Below, piece by piece: positions 40,635 to 50,108 of a stretch of DNA of 64,000 bases. Source of the stretch: Sporobacter sp942492735 (lineage in GTDB: Bacteria; Bacillota; Clostridia; Oscillospirales; Oscillospiraceae); assembly GCA_942492735.1 (NCBI GenBank), contig OW818648.1:3596001-3660000 (forward strand). Reading direction: 5' to 3'. Numbering within the stretch: position 1 is the first letter of the stretch; every line of letters begins with the position of its first letter. The position numbers were made by a program, and so were the translations under genes. The notes beneath the pieces were generated by a model that made no database searches, was not told where the DNA came from, and saw nothing but the letters and a program-made list of their open reading frames with translations.

Positions 40635-42447
40635 TTACATGCCGCTCTGGAGGTCATACACTCTTTTATAAATACCGTTTTTCTCGAGCAGCGCGCTGTG
40701 CGAGCCGATCTCGGCAATGCGGCCATTGTCGAGTACCATAATCGTGTCGGCCTGCATCAGCGTCGAGATACGGTGCGATATCAGGATGACGGTGGCCTCA
40801 TTTGTATTCTCACGGAGCGCCTCCCTGATTTTTGCGTCGGTCTCCATGTCGAGGCTTGACATGGAGTCGTCAAATACCATGATCGGCGCGCCCAGCATCA
40901 ACGTGCGCGCAATGGCGACGCGCTGCTTCTGGCCGCCGGATAAGGTGACGCCGCGTTCTCCGACGATCGTATCGTATCCATGCGAAAAGGCCAGAATGCT
41001 GTCGTCCACAGCCGCGATCTCAGCTGTTTTCCGCACTAAACCCAGATCTTCACTGCGGGCGGCTATATCGATGTTTTCAAAAATTGTCTTTGAGAAGAGA
41101 AACGGCTCCTGCAGCACAAGGCCGATATTACGCCGCAGATATTGGCGGTCAATGTTTCTGATGTCTATGCCGCCGATGGCGATACTGCCACCATCATCGG
41201 GCAGATCATATAGTCTGTTGAGAAGATAGGTGACCGTTGATTTGCCTGAACCTGTCGTCCCAAGTATACCGAAGGTGGATCCGCTTTTGATCGTGAAGCT
41301 CAGGTCCGTCAGAACATTCTGCGCAGCATGCTCATTCTCAGCGTTATAAGAAAAGCGCACATGGTCAAACACTATATCACGATCCAGCGGCGGCGTCTCT
41401 GCTGCCGGCTCTGCGGCTTCGACAGGCGCGTCTAGAATTTCTTTAATTCGTTTGAGCGAGACACCCGTTTTACTCATTTCGGAAAGGATTCGCCCAAGCT
41501 GGCGGACAGGCCATGCCATTGTCTGTGTATAAAATATAAACACGAGAAATTCGCCGAGTGAGAGCTGCCCGGCGGCGGCCATGATTGAGCCGACGACCAC
41601 CATGATCAGCAGTTCCCCCGAGGAGACGATATCGCCGACACCCCAGAAGACGCCCAGCGTGTAGCCAAGCGACAGCCATTTGCCGATGTATGTTTCGTTT
41701 TTCTCATCGAAACGATCCGTTTCATAGCGCTCGCGCCCGAAAGCGCGGACGACGCGTACACCTGTCAGGTTTTCCTGGACATGGATCATGAGCTCGCCCT
41801 CAGCCTCATCGGCTTCGAGGAACTTATGTGCGATTCTCTTGATGAAAAAGGTTGAATACCCAAGAATCAGCGGAATAAAGGCGAGGGCGATAACCGCCAT
41901 CGTTATATTCATTGAAAACATGAATATGAGGGCAAATGTTATAAGGATCAGCGTCCGCACAACCTCAATGAGCTGTTGGGATACAAACCGCTGGGTGATA
42001 TCGACGTCGTATGTGCACCGTTGAATAATGTCACCCGTCTGGTTCTTCGTATGCCAAGCAAAAGGTAGGTGCTGGGTATGATTAAAAAAGCGTGTCACGG
42101 AGCCTTTTAACAAAGCGCTCCGTCCCGTTTGCCGAGCCCATACGTGAAATATAGTTGAATACACCTGATAAAACAGCGCACAACACAACGCCTGACGCGC
42201 AGATAATGAAATTCGCGCGCAGAAATTCACGCCCGCCAATTTTCTCATAGAGTCCCGATAAGTAATCGGGCAGCGCAATGCCTTTTGTGCCAATAACGGA
42301 ATCAACAGTAAACCCGACAACCTGCGGCATCAGAAACGAAAACAGGATGGAGAAAATTGTGCCTAAAATGGCAACAAAAAAATACCGCTTTGATCCTTTG
42401 GCAAAACCGGCTAACATATGAAATAATTCATTTTTAGAGTTTTTCAT
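40635..42447 (-). CDS. ABC exporter half-transporter A, frameshifted near residue 121
   Basis: About 603 residues if one base is skipped. The first frame (42447-42082) gives the N-terminal helices and ends ...KRLRDTLF-stop; the second frame continues NHTQHLPFAWHTKNQTGDII through the rest of the membrane domain and an ATPase with Walker A GTTGSGKSTVTYL, signature LSGGQKQRVAIA and Walker B MVFDDSMSSLD. The break is at T6 (minus strand of 42084-42089): CTT TTT TAA. With five Ts the frame would be whole. Sequencing error, a true mutation and +1 slippage are all possible. It is the partner of the next gene. Confidence 0.88.
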
Positions 42448-42597
42448 TTTACACCATATACAGCCTGAATATTTTTTACATTTTCATATATTCTGCCATA
42501 ATTACATCAAAAAAGCAATAGAGCTGTGACAATGCTTGGAAATGTTAAAAAATTGTAATATTACGAAATATCTATACAGATAATCGATTTGATATGG

Positions 42598-42603
42598 TAT
42601 AAT
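42598..42603 (+). promoter_or_regulatory. Extended -10 promoter before the P-type ATPase
   Basis: ATGGTATAAT carries TG one base before TATAAT (42598-42603), an extended -10 element; no good -35 is present. Confidence 0.5.
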
Positions 42604-42659
42604 ACCTGCATTATTGGTACTATAATCATCTAAATATACGAAGTTGGGGTGCGGGAATA

Positions 42660-45068
42660 GTGCAGATCGGTAAAAAAACCGAAACAGTGACGCTGAATAA
42701 AATACTCTCAAGAATTGACGCACATGCCGAGCACGGTTTAACTTCCGGACAGGCAAGAGAACGTTTGGAAAACGGATATTCAAACGTCAGTCCGGCATCG
42801 CCTGAAAAGACTGTCGCGCAGATATTTAGTGATAACATCTTTACATATTTCAATCTCGTTTTTTTTGTTCTCGCTGCTCTGATCATTCTTGTCGAATCTT
42901 ACAGAAATCTCACGTTTATGGGCGTTATCGTCATCAACACAGCGATTGGTATTATTCAGGAGCTGCGCGCTAAAAAGATGCTCAGTAAACTCAAATTCGT
43001 TGTCGCCCCGCACGCCGACGTCATCAGAGACGGTGAATTACGCAAGATCCCTGCTGAAGACGCCGTTTTAGACGACATTGTTGTTTTCACCGCGGGGAAT
43101 CAGATATATGCCGACGCCATTGTTTTAACCGGCGAATGCCGCGTCAATGAAGCACTCGTTACGGGCGAAGCGGATGAGATAATGAAACCGGCCGGCAGCA
43201 CGCTCCTATCGGGCAGCTTTATCGTCTCCGGCGAATGCAGAGCCCGGCTCGACAAGGTCGGAAGCGAATCTTTTGCCTCTAAGCTGACGGTCGAGGCGAA
43301 AAAGCACAGCAAGAAGCGCCTTTCGGAAATGATGCGCGCTCTGACGCGTCTTGTTCAGATCATCGGCTTCATTATCATCCCCTTCGGTGCTCTACTATAC
43401 TACCAGCAGACGCAAATACTGCACAAACCCATCACCGACAGTGTTGTATCCACGGTCGCCGCTCTTATCGGCATGATACCGGAGGGGCTCTATCTTCTTG
43501 TCTCAGTAGCGCTCACTGTCAGCGTTATGCGGCTTGCCCAGAAAAAGACGCTTGTGCACGATCTGGGCTGTATCGAGACGCTGGCCAGAGTGGATATTCT
43601 CTGTGTTGATAAGACCGGTACAATTACAGAGAATAAAATGACGGTGCGTGAAGTCTCACTTTTGTGTGAGGACAAGTTCCCCATGAACACTGTTTCGTCC
43701 TTGATCTCGGATTATGCTTCGAGCATGGGGACGGATAATGAGACGATGATCGCGCTAAAAAGCTACTTCACCGAGACACCGAAACAGCAGGCCGCTCAGG
43801 TACTCCCCTTTTCTTCCTCCACAAAATACGGTGGAGCCACATTTACTCAAGGCGGGACATATCTGCTCGGCGCACCGGAAAAGATACTGCTTGGCGCGTA
43901 TGAAACGTATCAAGCCGCAATTGAAAAATACTCATCGCAGGGCTGCCGTGTACTGCTTTTTGCTCGGTACGGCGGATCTTTGAACGACAAAAGTATTACC
44001 GGCGATGTCACACCGCTGGCCCTCATCGTCCTCACCAACAGAATCCGTCCCGAAGCACCGGCGACATTCCGTTTTTTCAGGGAGCAGGGCGTCGCGATAA
44101 AGGTCATTTCAGGTGACAATCCGCTCACGGTTTCTCAGGTTGCGCAAGAGGCAGGAATTGTCAATGCGGACAAATATATTGATGCTTCAGTACTCACAAC
44201 AGAGCGCAAGCTAAAAAGCGCCATAAGAGAGTATACCGTTTTTGGGCGAGTGACGCCGGACCAGAAGAGAAAGCTCATCCGTGCTTTCAAAGCAGCCGGG
44301 CATACAGTCGCCATGACGGGTGACGGCGTCAACGACGTTTTAGCGCTCAAGGACGCTGATTGCAGCATTGCGATGGCGTCCGGCAGCGATGTGGCCTGCC
44401 AGGTCTCGCAGCTTGTCTTGATGGACTCGAATTTCGCCGCCATGCCTTCGGTGGTCAATGAAGGGCGGCGTGTAATCAATAATATAGAGCGCTCTGCCTC
44501 GCTGTTTCTTGTCAAAAACATTTTTTCATTCGCCGTTACACTGACGGTTCTTATATTCGCCCTCGGCTATCCCATTACACCGTCGCAGCTCTCGTTGTTT
44601 AATATAACACTCATCGGGATCCCCTCGTTTGTGCTGGCTCTTGAGCCGAATACAAGCCTTGTACGGGGCCGTTTCTTAAAAAATGTCCTGTTTCGAGCGC
44701 TGCCTGCCGGCGTGACGGATTTTCTTGCGATGCTGGGTGCCATACTGGCCTGCTCGTACTTTAATATCCCGAATGAAGAGTTGTCCACCATGACGACGAT
44801 CATTATCGGCGCCATTGGCTTCATGATGCTCTTCCGCATCAGCCGGCCGCTTAATTTACTCAGAAGAACTCTCATCCTCTCGATGATGGCGTTGTTCGCC
44901 ATCGGCGGCTTCGTCTTCACAGACCTCTTCACACTGTCACCGTTATCGCTTATAGCCATTGAGATCACAGTCGTGATCATTGCCTTATCAGTACCCGTTA
45001 TGACGGTCTTCGCAATGATTATCAGAAAGCTTGAACTCAACAGTAAAAAACGACATCATCGCCAATAA
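42660..45068 (+). CDS. Cation-transporting P-type ATPase (CtpE-like)
   Basis: An 802-residue membrane ATPase with GTG start. Motifs: actuator LVTGEADEI (TGES-type loop with Ala for Ser), MIPEGLYLLVSVALTVSV in M4, phosphorylation site CVDKTGTITENKM near residue 316, and hinge AMTGDGVNDVLALKDADCSIA. The PEGL motif and overall shape resemble mycobacterial CtpE and other calcium-type pumps. The N-terminal ~45 residues (KILSRIDAHAEHGLTSGQARERL) form the usual cation-ATPase N domain. It likely exports Ca2+ or a similar cation; specificity is inferred. It is transcribed divergently from the ABC exporter. Confidence 0.92.
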   Translation: MQIGKKTETVTLNKILSRIDAHAEHGLTSGQARERLENGYSNVSPASPEKTVAQIFSDNIFTYFNLVFFVLAALIILVESYRNLTFMGVIVINTAIGIIQELRAKKMLSKLKFVVAPHADVIRDGELRKIPAEDAVLDDIVVFTAGNQIYADAIVLTGECRVNEALVTGEADEIMKPAGSTLLSGSFIVSGECRARLDKVGSESFASKLTVEAKKHSKKRLSEMMRALTRLVQIIGFIIIPFGALLYYQQTQILHKPITDSVVSTVAALIGMIPEGLYLLVSVALTVSVMRLAQKKTLVHDLGCIETLARVDILCVDKTGTITENKMTVREVSLLCEDKFPMNTVSSLISDYASSMGTDNETMIALKSYFTETPKQQAAQVLPFSSSTKYGGATFTQGGTYLLGAPEKILLGAYETYQAAIEKYSSQGCRVLLFARYGGSLNDKSITGDVTPLALIVLTNRIRPEAPATFRFFREQGVAIKVISGDNPLTVSQVAQEAGIVNADKYIDASVLTTERKLKSAIREYTVFGRVTPDQKRKLIRAFKAAGHTVAMTGDGVNDVLALKDADCSIAMASGSDVACQVSQLVLMDSNFAAMPSVVNEGRRVINNIERSASLFLVKNIFSFAVTLTVLIFALGYPITPSQLSLFNITLIGIPSFVLALEPNTSLVRGRFLKNVLFRALPAGVTDFLAMLGAILACSYFNIPNEELSTMTTIIIGAIGFMMLFRISRPLNLLRRTLILSMMALFAIGGFVFTDLFTLSPLSLIAIEITVVIIALSVPVMTVFAMIIRKLELNSKKRHHRQ

Positions 45069-45135
45069 CGCAACTTGCTTTAGATCGCCTTCTGTGATAA
45101 TCTATTACGACAATACACAAAAAGGATGAACACTA

Positions 45136-45552
45136 ATGTTTAATCGTAACAGTAACGAACATAAAACACCGAAGCAAAAAGCTGATAAGGCAGTGATGAA
45201 CATTTTCGCCCGTCTGGGCGGATGCGGATTGCTCATTTATTTTATAGTCCAGCTTCTCAGCATGCCAAAAGAAGATTTACCCGACGGGGCCGCCGCAACT
45301 ATAATGGCCATTGTTTTACTTGTTTTATCTGCTGTCGTCATTGGATTTACAGTTATGGATCTGATCCGCGGTTTAAAGGAAAGCCGTTTCAAGTCTTCGA
45401 CCTACGAGGATGCAGAAATCGCCGAATACCTTGCAGGAAAAGAAACAGCGTCGTCTGCCAACGATAGCGAAGATGCACAGCAGGAGCTCGATGCGCATAC
45501 AAACGATGAAGCAGAATCGACGTCCGAGAATAAAGACAGCGACGATCAATAA
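45136..45552 (+). CDS. Hypothetical two-helix membrane protein with acidic tail
   Basis: A 138-residue protein: polar basic start, two membrane helices (about residues 30-45 and 56-76, GGCGLLIYFIVQLLS and AATIMAIVLLVLSAVVIGF), then a strongly acidic, Ser/Glu/Asp-rich C-terminus of ~45 residues. No family is recognised. ATG follows AAAGGATGAACACTA. It lies between the P-type ATPase and rlmD. Confidence 0.65.
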   Translation: MFNRNSNEHKTPKQKADKAVMNIFARLGGCGLLIYFIVQLLSMPKEDLPDGAAATIMAIVLLVLSAVVIGFTVMDLIRGLKESRFKSSTYEDAEIAEYLAGKETASSANDSEDAQQELDAHTNDEAESTSENKDSDDQ

Positions 45553-45653
45553 AATAGGCACTTAAGAACAATAATAAAAAAGATTCTTCGGCTTGGTATG
45601 TACCTTGATTTTGCCTGAATGGATCTTTTTTTGGATTGGCGGCGTGATTTAAA

Positions 45654-47021
45654 TTGGCAGATATCAAAAAAAATGCACTATATAAAGTAACAATCGAAGG
45701 CTATACGCACGAGGGAGACGGTGTCACCCATATTGACGGGCGTGTTGTTTTCGTAAAAGGCGCGCTTCAAGGCGAAATGTGCGAGGTCAAGGTCTTGAAG
45801 GACAGTAAAAACATTATCTACGCAAAATTGGATAAGCTTCTATCCCCTTCACCGTCCAGAATTGAGCCGAGCTGCCCGAATTTCGGCAAGTGCGGCGGCT
45901 GCGACCTACTGCATATGGATTACGCCGAAGAGCTGCAGCTGAAGCGCCGGCGTGTCGAAGACGCATTGCGCCGTATCGGCGGGCTTGATGTACCGATCAC
46001 CGGTATCGTCGGCTCCGACCTAATAGAAAACTACCGCAATAAGGCTATCTATGCCGTCGGCAAAAACGAGGGACGTACCGTGACCGGTTTTTACCGCGAA
46101 CGCAGCCATGATATTGTCCCGACGGAAAAATGCCTCATTCAGGCCGATGTGTCCGATAGGGCGGCAGCCGCCGTCCGCCGGTGGATGGATCAATATTTCG
46201 TCACGGCCTACAGCGAGGAGCGCCGCAGCGGCGTTATCCGGCACGTCTTCTGCCGTTACGCTGTTGCCACAAAAAAGGCACAGGTCACGATTGTCTCATA
46301 CGAAAAAGACCTGCCCCATCCAGACGCTCTCATAAAGGAGATCCGCCGCCAATGCCCAGAAACGGCTGGGATTGTTCTAAATATCAACAGGACACGCGGC
46401 AACACTGTCCTAGCCGGAGAATTTAAGACCCTCTGGGGCGATGACTTTATTGTGGATGAGCTCTGCGGGCTCAAATTCAAGCTGTCGCCGCGTTCGTTCT
46501 ATCAGATCAACAGTGCACAAGCAGAGAAGCTCTACGCCAAAGCGCTTGAATATGCCGCTCTGACCGGTATTGAAACAGTACTTGACCTCTACTGCGGTAC
46601 CGGAACGATCACACTCGTGATGGCAGGAAAAGCGAAGCACGCCGTCGGCGCCGAAATCGTCGAGGCAGCCATTCTCGACGCATGGGAAAACGCCGGACTC
46701 AACGACATCAAAAATGTTGAATTCATCTGCGCCGACGCCAACGACGCCGCCATAGAGCTCAAAGCCAAAGGCGTGCTCCCCGATGTCGTCATCGTCGACC
46801 CCCCGCGCAAGGGCCTCGCCCCCGACGTCATCGAAACCATTGCCACTCTCTCCCCATCCCGCGTCGTCTACGTCTCCTGCGACCCCGCGACGTTGGCACG
46901 GGATTTGAAAATATTCGAAGCGAAAGGGTTTAAAGCTGTCGAAGCCACCGCGTTTGATATGTTTCCGAAATGCGCGCACGTTGAGACTGTGGTAAAGCTG
47001 GACAGGAGTATGAAATCGTGA
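45654..47021 (+). CDS. rlmD: 23S rRNA (uracil-1939 C5) methyltransferase
   Basis: A 455-residue RumA/RlmD-type enzyme that methylates uracil C5 in 23S rRNA with SAM; the exact uridine cannot be fixed from sequence alone. A TRAM domain (YKVTIEGYTHEGDGVTHIDGR) is followed by the iron-sulphur cysteines CPNFGKCGGC, the SAM motif VLDLYCGTGTITLVMA, DPPRKGLAPDV and the catalytic cysteine in VYVSCDPATLARDL. The start is a TTG with a weak ribosome site; no closer ATG is in frame. Confidence 0.92.
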   Translation: MADIKKNALYKVTIEGYTHEGDGVTHIDGRVVFVKGALQGEMCEVKVLKDSKNIIYAKLDKLLSPSPSRIEPSCPNFGKCGGCDLLHMDYAEELQLKRRRVEDALRRIGGLDVPITGIVGSDLIENYRNKAIYAVGKNEGRTVTGFYRERSHDIVPTEKCLIQADVSDRAAAAVRRWMDQYFVTAYSEERRSGVIRHVFCRYAVATKKAQVTIVSYEKDLPHPDALIKEIRRQCPETAGIVLNINRTRGNTVLAGEFKTLWGDDFIVDELCGLKFKLSPRSFYQINSAQAEKLYAKALEYAALTGIETVLDLYCGTGTITLVMAGKAKHAVGAEIVEAAILDAWENAGLNDIKNVEFICADANDAAIELKAKGVLPDVVIVDPPRKGLAPDVIETIATLSPSRVVYVSCDPATLARDLKIFEAKGFKAVEATAFDMFPKCAHVETVVKLDRSMKS

Positions 47022-47095
47022 AACTCCTGAAGACTAAAAGACTATACCTGAGAGAGCTGCGAAATGAAGATATAAAGGAATTATACAAACAATAA
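47018..47095 (+). pseudogene. Truncated start of a GNAT (RimJ-like) acetyltransferase
   Basis: From GTG at 47018, overlapping the rlmD stop, the frame reads 25 residues, KLLKTKRLYLRELRNEDIKE and a few more, then stops at TAA (47093-47095). The sequence is the typical N-terminus of a RimJ/RimL-type acetyltransferase; the rest of the gene is absent. It keeps a GGAG site in front, suggesting that an intact gene once followed rlmD. Confidence 0.6.
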
Positions 47096-47131
47096 CTACG
47101 ACTTGATTAAGCCAATGTTAAGGAGACAAAG

Positions 47132-47689
47132 ATGAGCCGATTTGCCGTTATTGACACAGAGACAACCTGGGGCGATGCGGTTATGTCCATCGGGATTGTG
47201 ATAGCCGAATCAGAGACCTTCGAGTTGATTGAAAAGCGGTACTACATCCTCACGCCTTTCAAAAATCACGGCGGTATGTATACATACGCTTTATATGCCA
47301 ACAACATCAAGCCAGACCTTGAGTGTTCGCGGGAAAAGGCGATGGCCGAATTGCGGCAGTTTCTCTCGGATAATGAGGTCTCTGCTATGTTTGCGTACAA
47401 CGCCGCGTTCGACTATCGCCATCTGCCGGAATTAAGCCATCTTGCTTGGTATGACATCATGAAGCTGGCGGCGTATAGACAGCACAATCGCAGAATACCG
47501 CATTGTGCCGAATGCTACGGCACGGGCAGGTTGAAGCGCGGATATGGCGTGGAGAGCGTTTATCGAATGTTAAGCGAGGACTTAGAATACAGCGAAATGC
47601 ATAACGCCTTGACCGACGCGATGGACGAGTTGATAATTATGAGGATGCTAAATCACGAGCTCGGTAAATATGCTTTGGCGAGGATATGA
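47132..47689 (+). CDS. DnaQ-like 3'-5' exonuclease domain protein
   Basis: A 185-residue protein with the four acidic residues of DEDDh exonucleases: D and E in FAVIDTETTWGD, D in AMFAYNAAFDYRHL, and H plus D in MHNALTDAMDELIIM. A CxxC (IPHCAECYGTGRLKRG) lies in between, as in some RNase T/DnaQ relatives. It is a stand-alone nuclease, not a polymerase subunit. Its substrate is unknown. ATG follows AAGGAGACAAAG. Confidence 0.83.
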   Translation: MSRFAVIDTETTWGDAVMSIGIVIAESETFELIEKRYYILTPFKNHGGMYTYALYANNIKPDLECSREKAMAELRQFLSDNEVSAMFAYNAAFDYRHLPELSHLAWYDIMKLAAYRQHNRRIPHCAECYGTGRLKRGYGVESVYRMLSEDLEYSEMHNALTDAMDELIIMRMLNHELGKYALARI

Positions 47690-47727
47690 GTAAGAGCATA
47701 GTGAACGGGGTATCATTCAACGATTAA

Positions 47728-47910
47728 CCGAGGAATGATAAAGGAGGCAGCGACGGTGTAAACCGAGACACAATTTTTGCTCCTTTCAAGGATGGTACCT
47801 ATACTGGTTTCAGAATGAGAAGTCCAATGATGTGTTCACTGTCAACGGAGCTGAGTGCGTTTGTACAATCCTATGAAATCACAGACTCCGGATCGGTTCT
47901 TTCGTCTTAA
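47728..47910 (+). pseudogene. Open reading fragment without a start, probable gene remnant
   Basis: About 60 codons are open and end at TAA 47908-47910, reading ...NRDTIFAPFKDGTYTGFRMR... with a balanced, protein-like composition but no start codon in frame near the AAAGGAGG at 47740. I do not recognise the family. It belongs to a decayed stretch between the exonuclease and SDR genes. Confidence 0.3.
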
Positions 47911-47974
47911 TACTGAGAGTTATAAATGAGCAAATATAAACGGGCTGAGAGAATTATTTTCGGCCTGTTTTTTG

Positions 47975-48240
47975 TTAGATATTAAGCGACGGCACGCTGT
48001 GGATGTACACACGCGACAGCACCGGCCTCCATTTTGAAGAGGGCGAGTTGTTCGATGGCTGCGCTGATGCAGGGCCCTGATTAAAAATCTTCGTTGACGC
48101 CTGCTTCGATCGAAACAGTCTGATTACCATCCAATCATCGCCGCCGTTGATTTTCCCCCTGTTGAACAGGACGTCGCATGACCATTCCTGCTCCTTGTTT
48201 CGCAATACCAGCATATCAGGTACGCCGTCGCCGCCGAGGT
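47975..48240 (-). pseudogene. FG-GAP/VCBS-like gene fragment
   Basis: The minus-strand frame reads DLGGDGVPDMLVLRNKEQEW and continues through GGDDWMVIRLF to a stop at 47975. The D-x-x-G-D-G-x-P-D pattern resembles FG-GAP/VCBS repeats of surface proteins. No start or complete domain is present, so this is a remnant or tail of a lost gene. Between 47911 and 47974 only a weak hairpin, CGGGCTGA...TTCGGCCTG-T6, is seen. Confidence 0.4.
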
Positions 48241-48312
48241 CGACGCTGTATTTCCTTTATGTCCGTCATGCCGGTAGTAAATATTATGTTTCTGTCTCGT
48301 CTATCAATTGAG

Positions 48313-48341
48313 TTGGACAGCAAAAAATATTATGATATAAT
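48313..48341 (+). promoter_or_regulatory. Promoter of the SDR gene
   Basis: TTGGAC (48313-48318), 17 bases and TATAAT (48336-48341), 45 bases before the ATG. Confidence 0.75.
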
Positions 48342-48385
48342 TTATGATAATCGATAACATAATATTTGATACGGAGGTACCAGTT

Positions 48386-49201
48386 ATGGCAGGACGACTA
48401 GAAGGAAAAGTAGCCCTTATTACAGGTGGCGGCACAGGTCTTGGCGCTGAATTTGCCAAAAGGTTCGTAGCTGAAGGCGCAAAGGTTGTTCTAACTGGGA
48501 TAGACAAAGAAGAGCAAGAGCGCGTCGCTGCATCTTTTCCTAACAGTATAGCTAAGGCTATATATGGTGATGTTTCCGACTTGGAGCAAACTGTAAATAT
48601 AGTTGAAGAAACAGTTAAATTCGGCGGAAAAATCGATATTTTAGTTAACAATGCAGGCGTCGGATTTCCAGGGAACGTTGTAGACGCAAACGTTGATTGG
48701 TGGAAAAAGACGATAGAAGTAAATTTGACGGGCACCTTTTACACGATGAAAGCTGCCATTCCGCATATGGTGAAAATCGGCGGCGGCTCCATTATTAATA
48801 TCGCCTCTCTCGCGGCAGTACGCTATTTCCCATCTATGCCGGCGTACTCGGCATCTAAAGCGGGAATTGTGGGTTTAACACAAGCGACGGCGCTTGATTT
48901 TGGCGCCTCGAATGTCAGAGTAAACGCTATTTGCCCCGGTCCTATCAGAACAGGTCTTCTTGAAAAAGCAACGGCAGGAGTAGCTGCGGCATTACACACT
49001 GACATTGACGGTGGTATAGAGGCATTTACTAAATATACACCGATGAAGCGCGCCGGTCGTCCTGAGGAGGTCGCCTATGTCGCAGCATTTTTAGCCAGTG
49101 ACGAATCGTCATTTATGACGGGCAACGTCATTATGGTAGATGGCGGAGCGTGTTTAGTTGATCCGTGCGGTACTGCTACTCTTGCAGCTATGACAATTTA
49201 G
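48386..49201 (+). CDS. Short-chain dehydrogenase/reductase
   Basis: A 271-residue NAD(P)-dependent oxidoreductase. Cofactor motif TGGGTGLGAEFAKRF (GxxxGxG), NNAGVG, the catalytic Ser in INIASLAA, and YSASK with the Tyr-Lys pair are all present. The C-terminal GNVIMVDGGACLVD is usual in classical SDRs. The substrate is unknown. ATG at 48386 follows ACGGAGGTACCAGTT; the longer frame begins inside the promoter region. Confidence 0.92.
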   Translation: MAGRLEGKVALITGGGTGLGAEFAKRFVAEGAKVVLTGIDKEEQERVAASFPNSIAKAIYGDVSDLEQTVNIVEETVKFGGKIDILVNNAGVGFPGNVVDANVDWWKKTIEVNLTGTFYTMKAAIPHMVKIGGGSIINIASLAAVRYFPSMPAYSASKAGIVGLTQATALDFGASNVRVNAICPGPIRTGLLEKATAGVAAALHTDIDGGIEAFTKYTPMKRAGRPEEVAYVAAFLASDESSFMTGNVIMVDGGACLVDPCGTATLAAMTI

Positions 49202-49318
49202 TTTTCTTTATGAACGCTGCGGTTTGTTGCGTTTGTGTTGTGTTTTGTGTCGTTGCTTTTCGAGCAATTCTCGATAAATTTTCATGTACAAAATTCTTAT
49301 TATACAAGGAGATATAAA

Positions 49319-49870
49319 ATGGAATTATCACCTGAAAAACGCGAGGAAGTATTTCGAACATTAAAGGTCCGTTTTGAGAAAAACATGAATCGCCATGAAG
49401 GTCTTGAATGGGCGAAAGTACAAGCAACGCTGGAAGCTCATATTGAAAAGCTGTGGTCGCTCAACGAAATGGAACGAACGGGCGGTGAACCGGATGTTGT
49501 TGGTCTTGATATCAAAACAGGCGAATACATTTTTTATGATTGTTCTGAGGAGAGTCCTAAAGGCCGCAGAAGCCTTTGCTATGACCGCCAGGCTCTCGAG
49601 TCAAGGAAAGAAAACAGACCGGATAACAACGTTATTGATATGGCAGCCGACATGGGCATTGCGCTTTTAACGGAAGACGAATACCGAAACTTGCAGGAAC
49701 TCGGAAAGTATGACCCAAAAACATCAAGCTGGATAATGACCCCTCCTGATATCAGAAAGCTCGGTGGTGCCATCTTTGCTGATTTCCGTTACGGCACTGT
49801 CTTCGTGTATCACAACGGCGCAGAATCCTATTATGCCGCCAGAGGTTTCCGCGGCTCGTTAAGAGTTTAA
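49319..49870 (+). CDS. DUF4256 family protein
   Basis: A 183-residue soluble protein. LSPEKREEVFRTLKVRFEKNM, MERTGGEPDVVGLDIKTGEY, YDRQALESRKENRPDNN and GGAIFADFRYGTVFVYHNGA match my memory of the DUF4256 family, which has no known function. ATG at 49319 follows AAGGAGATATAAA. It lies 117 bases after the SDR gene and has no terminator between, so co-transcription is possible. Confidence 0.8.
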   Translation: MELSPEKREEVFRTLKVRFEKNMNRHEGLEWAKVQATLEAHIEKLWSLNEMERTGGEPDVVGLDIKTGEYIFYDCSEESPKGRRSLCYDRQALESRKENRPDNNVIDMAADMGIALLTEDEYRNLQELGKYDPKTSSWIMTPPDIRKLGGAIFADFRYGTVFVYHNGAESYYAARGFRGSLRV

Positions 49871-50015
49871 AGGGCATAATATGACACTATCGAAAAAAGA
49901 AGAGCGCAGTTTCATCCTAATGACCAAAAGATAAATTATTGTAGCCTATAATCAGAATATCGGGATGCAGATGAACAGATGTATATTTTCAAAAATGGCC
50001 GAATGAGATAAAACA

Positions 50016-50050
50016 TGCCGCCTACCAGCAATTCTGCTGTAGGCGGCATC
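50016..50050. terminator. Hairpin between convergent DUF4256 and ABC-F genes
   Basis: ATGCCGCCTACCAGCA (50016-50031) pairs with TGCTGTAGGCGGCAT (50036-50050) with one bulge; the minus-strand tail is GTTTTATC, so it most likely ends the ABC-F transcript. The 49871-50015 stretch holds no credible gene. Confidence 0.6.
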
Positions 50051-50069
50051 GAATATTTATATCGGCGTT

Positions 50070-50108
50070 GTGTGCCATTTTTTAGCACAAAAGAACCGTC
50101 CCCATGTG
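50070..50108. repeat. Common GGGGACGGTTCTTTTGTG repeat at the 3' end of the ABC-F gene
   Basis: On the minus strand CATGGGGACGGTTCTTTTGT then GCTAAAAAATGGCAC, with a GTGC...GCAC hairpin. From memory, GGGGACGGTTCT-TTTGTG is a sequence repeated widely in bacterial genomes, often near REP-associated transposases. Here it supplies the last residues (MGTVLLC) and stop codon of the ABC-F gene. Confidence 0.6.

Noticed and set aside
47740..47800. Possible riboswitch after the exonuclease gene
   Set aside because: AAAGGAGG and a CTCCTTT complement can pair, but no known aptamer core is seen and the region looks like a decayed reading frame.
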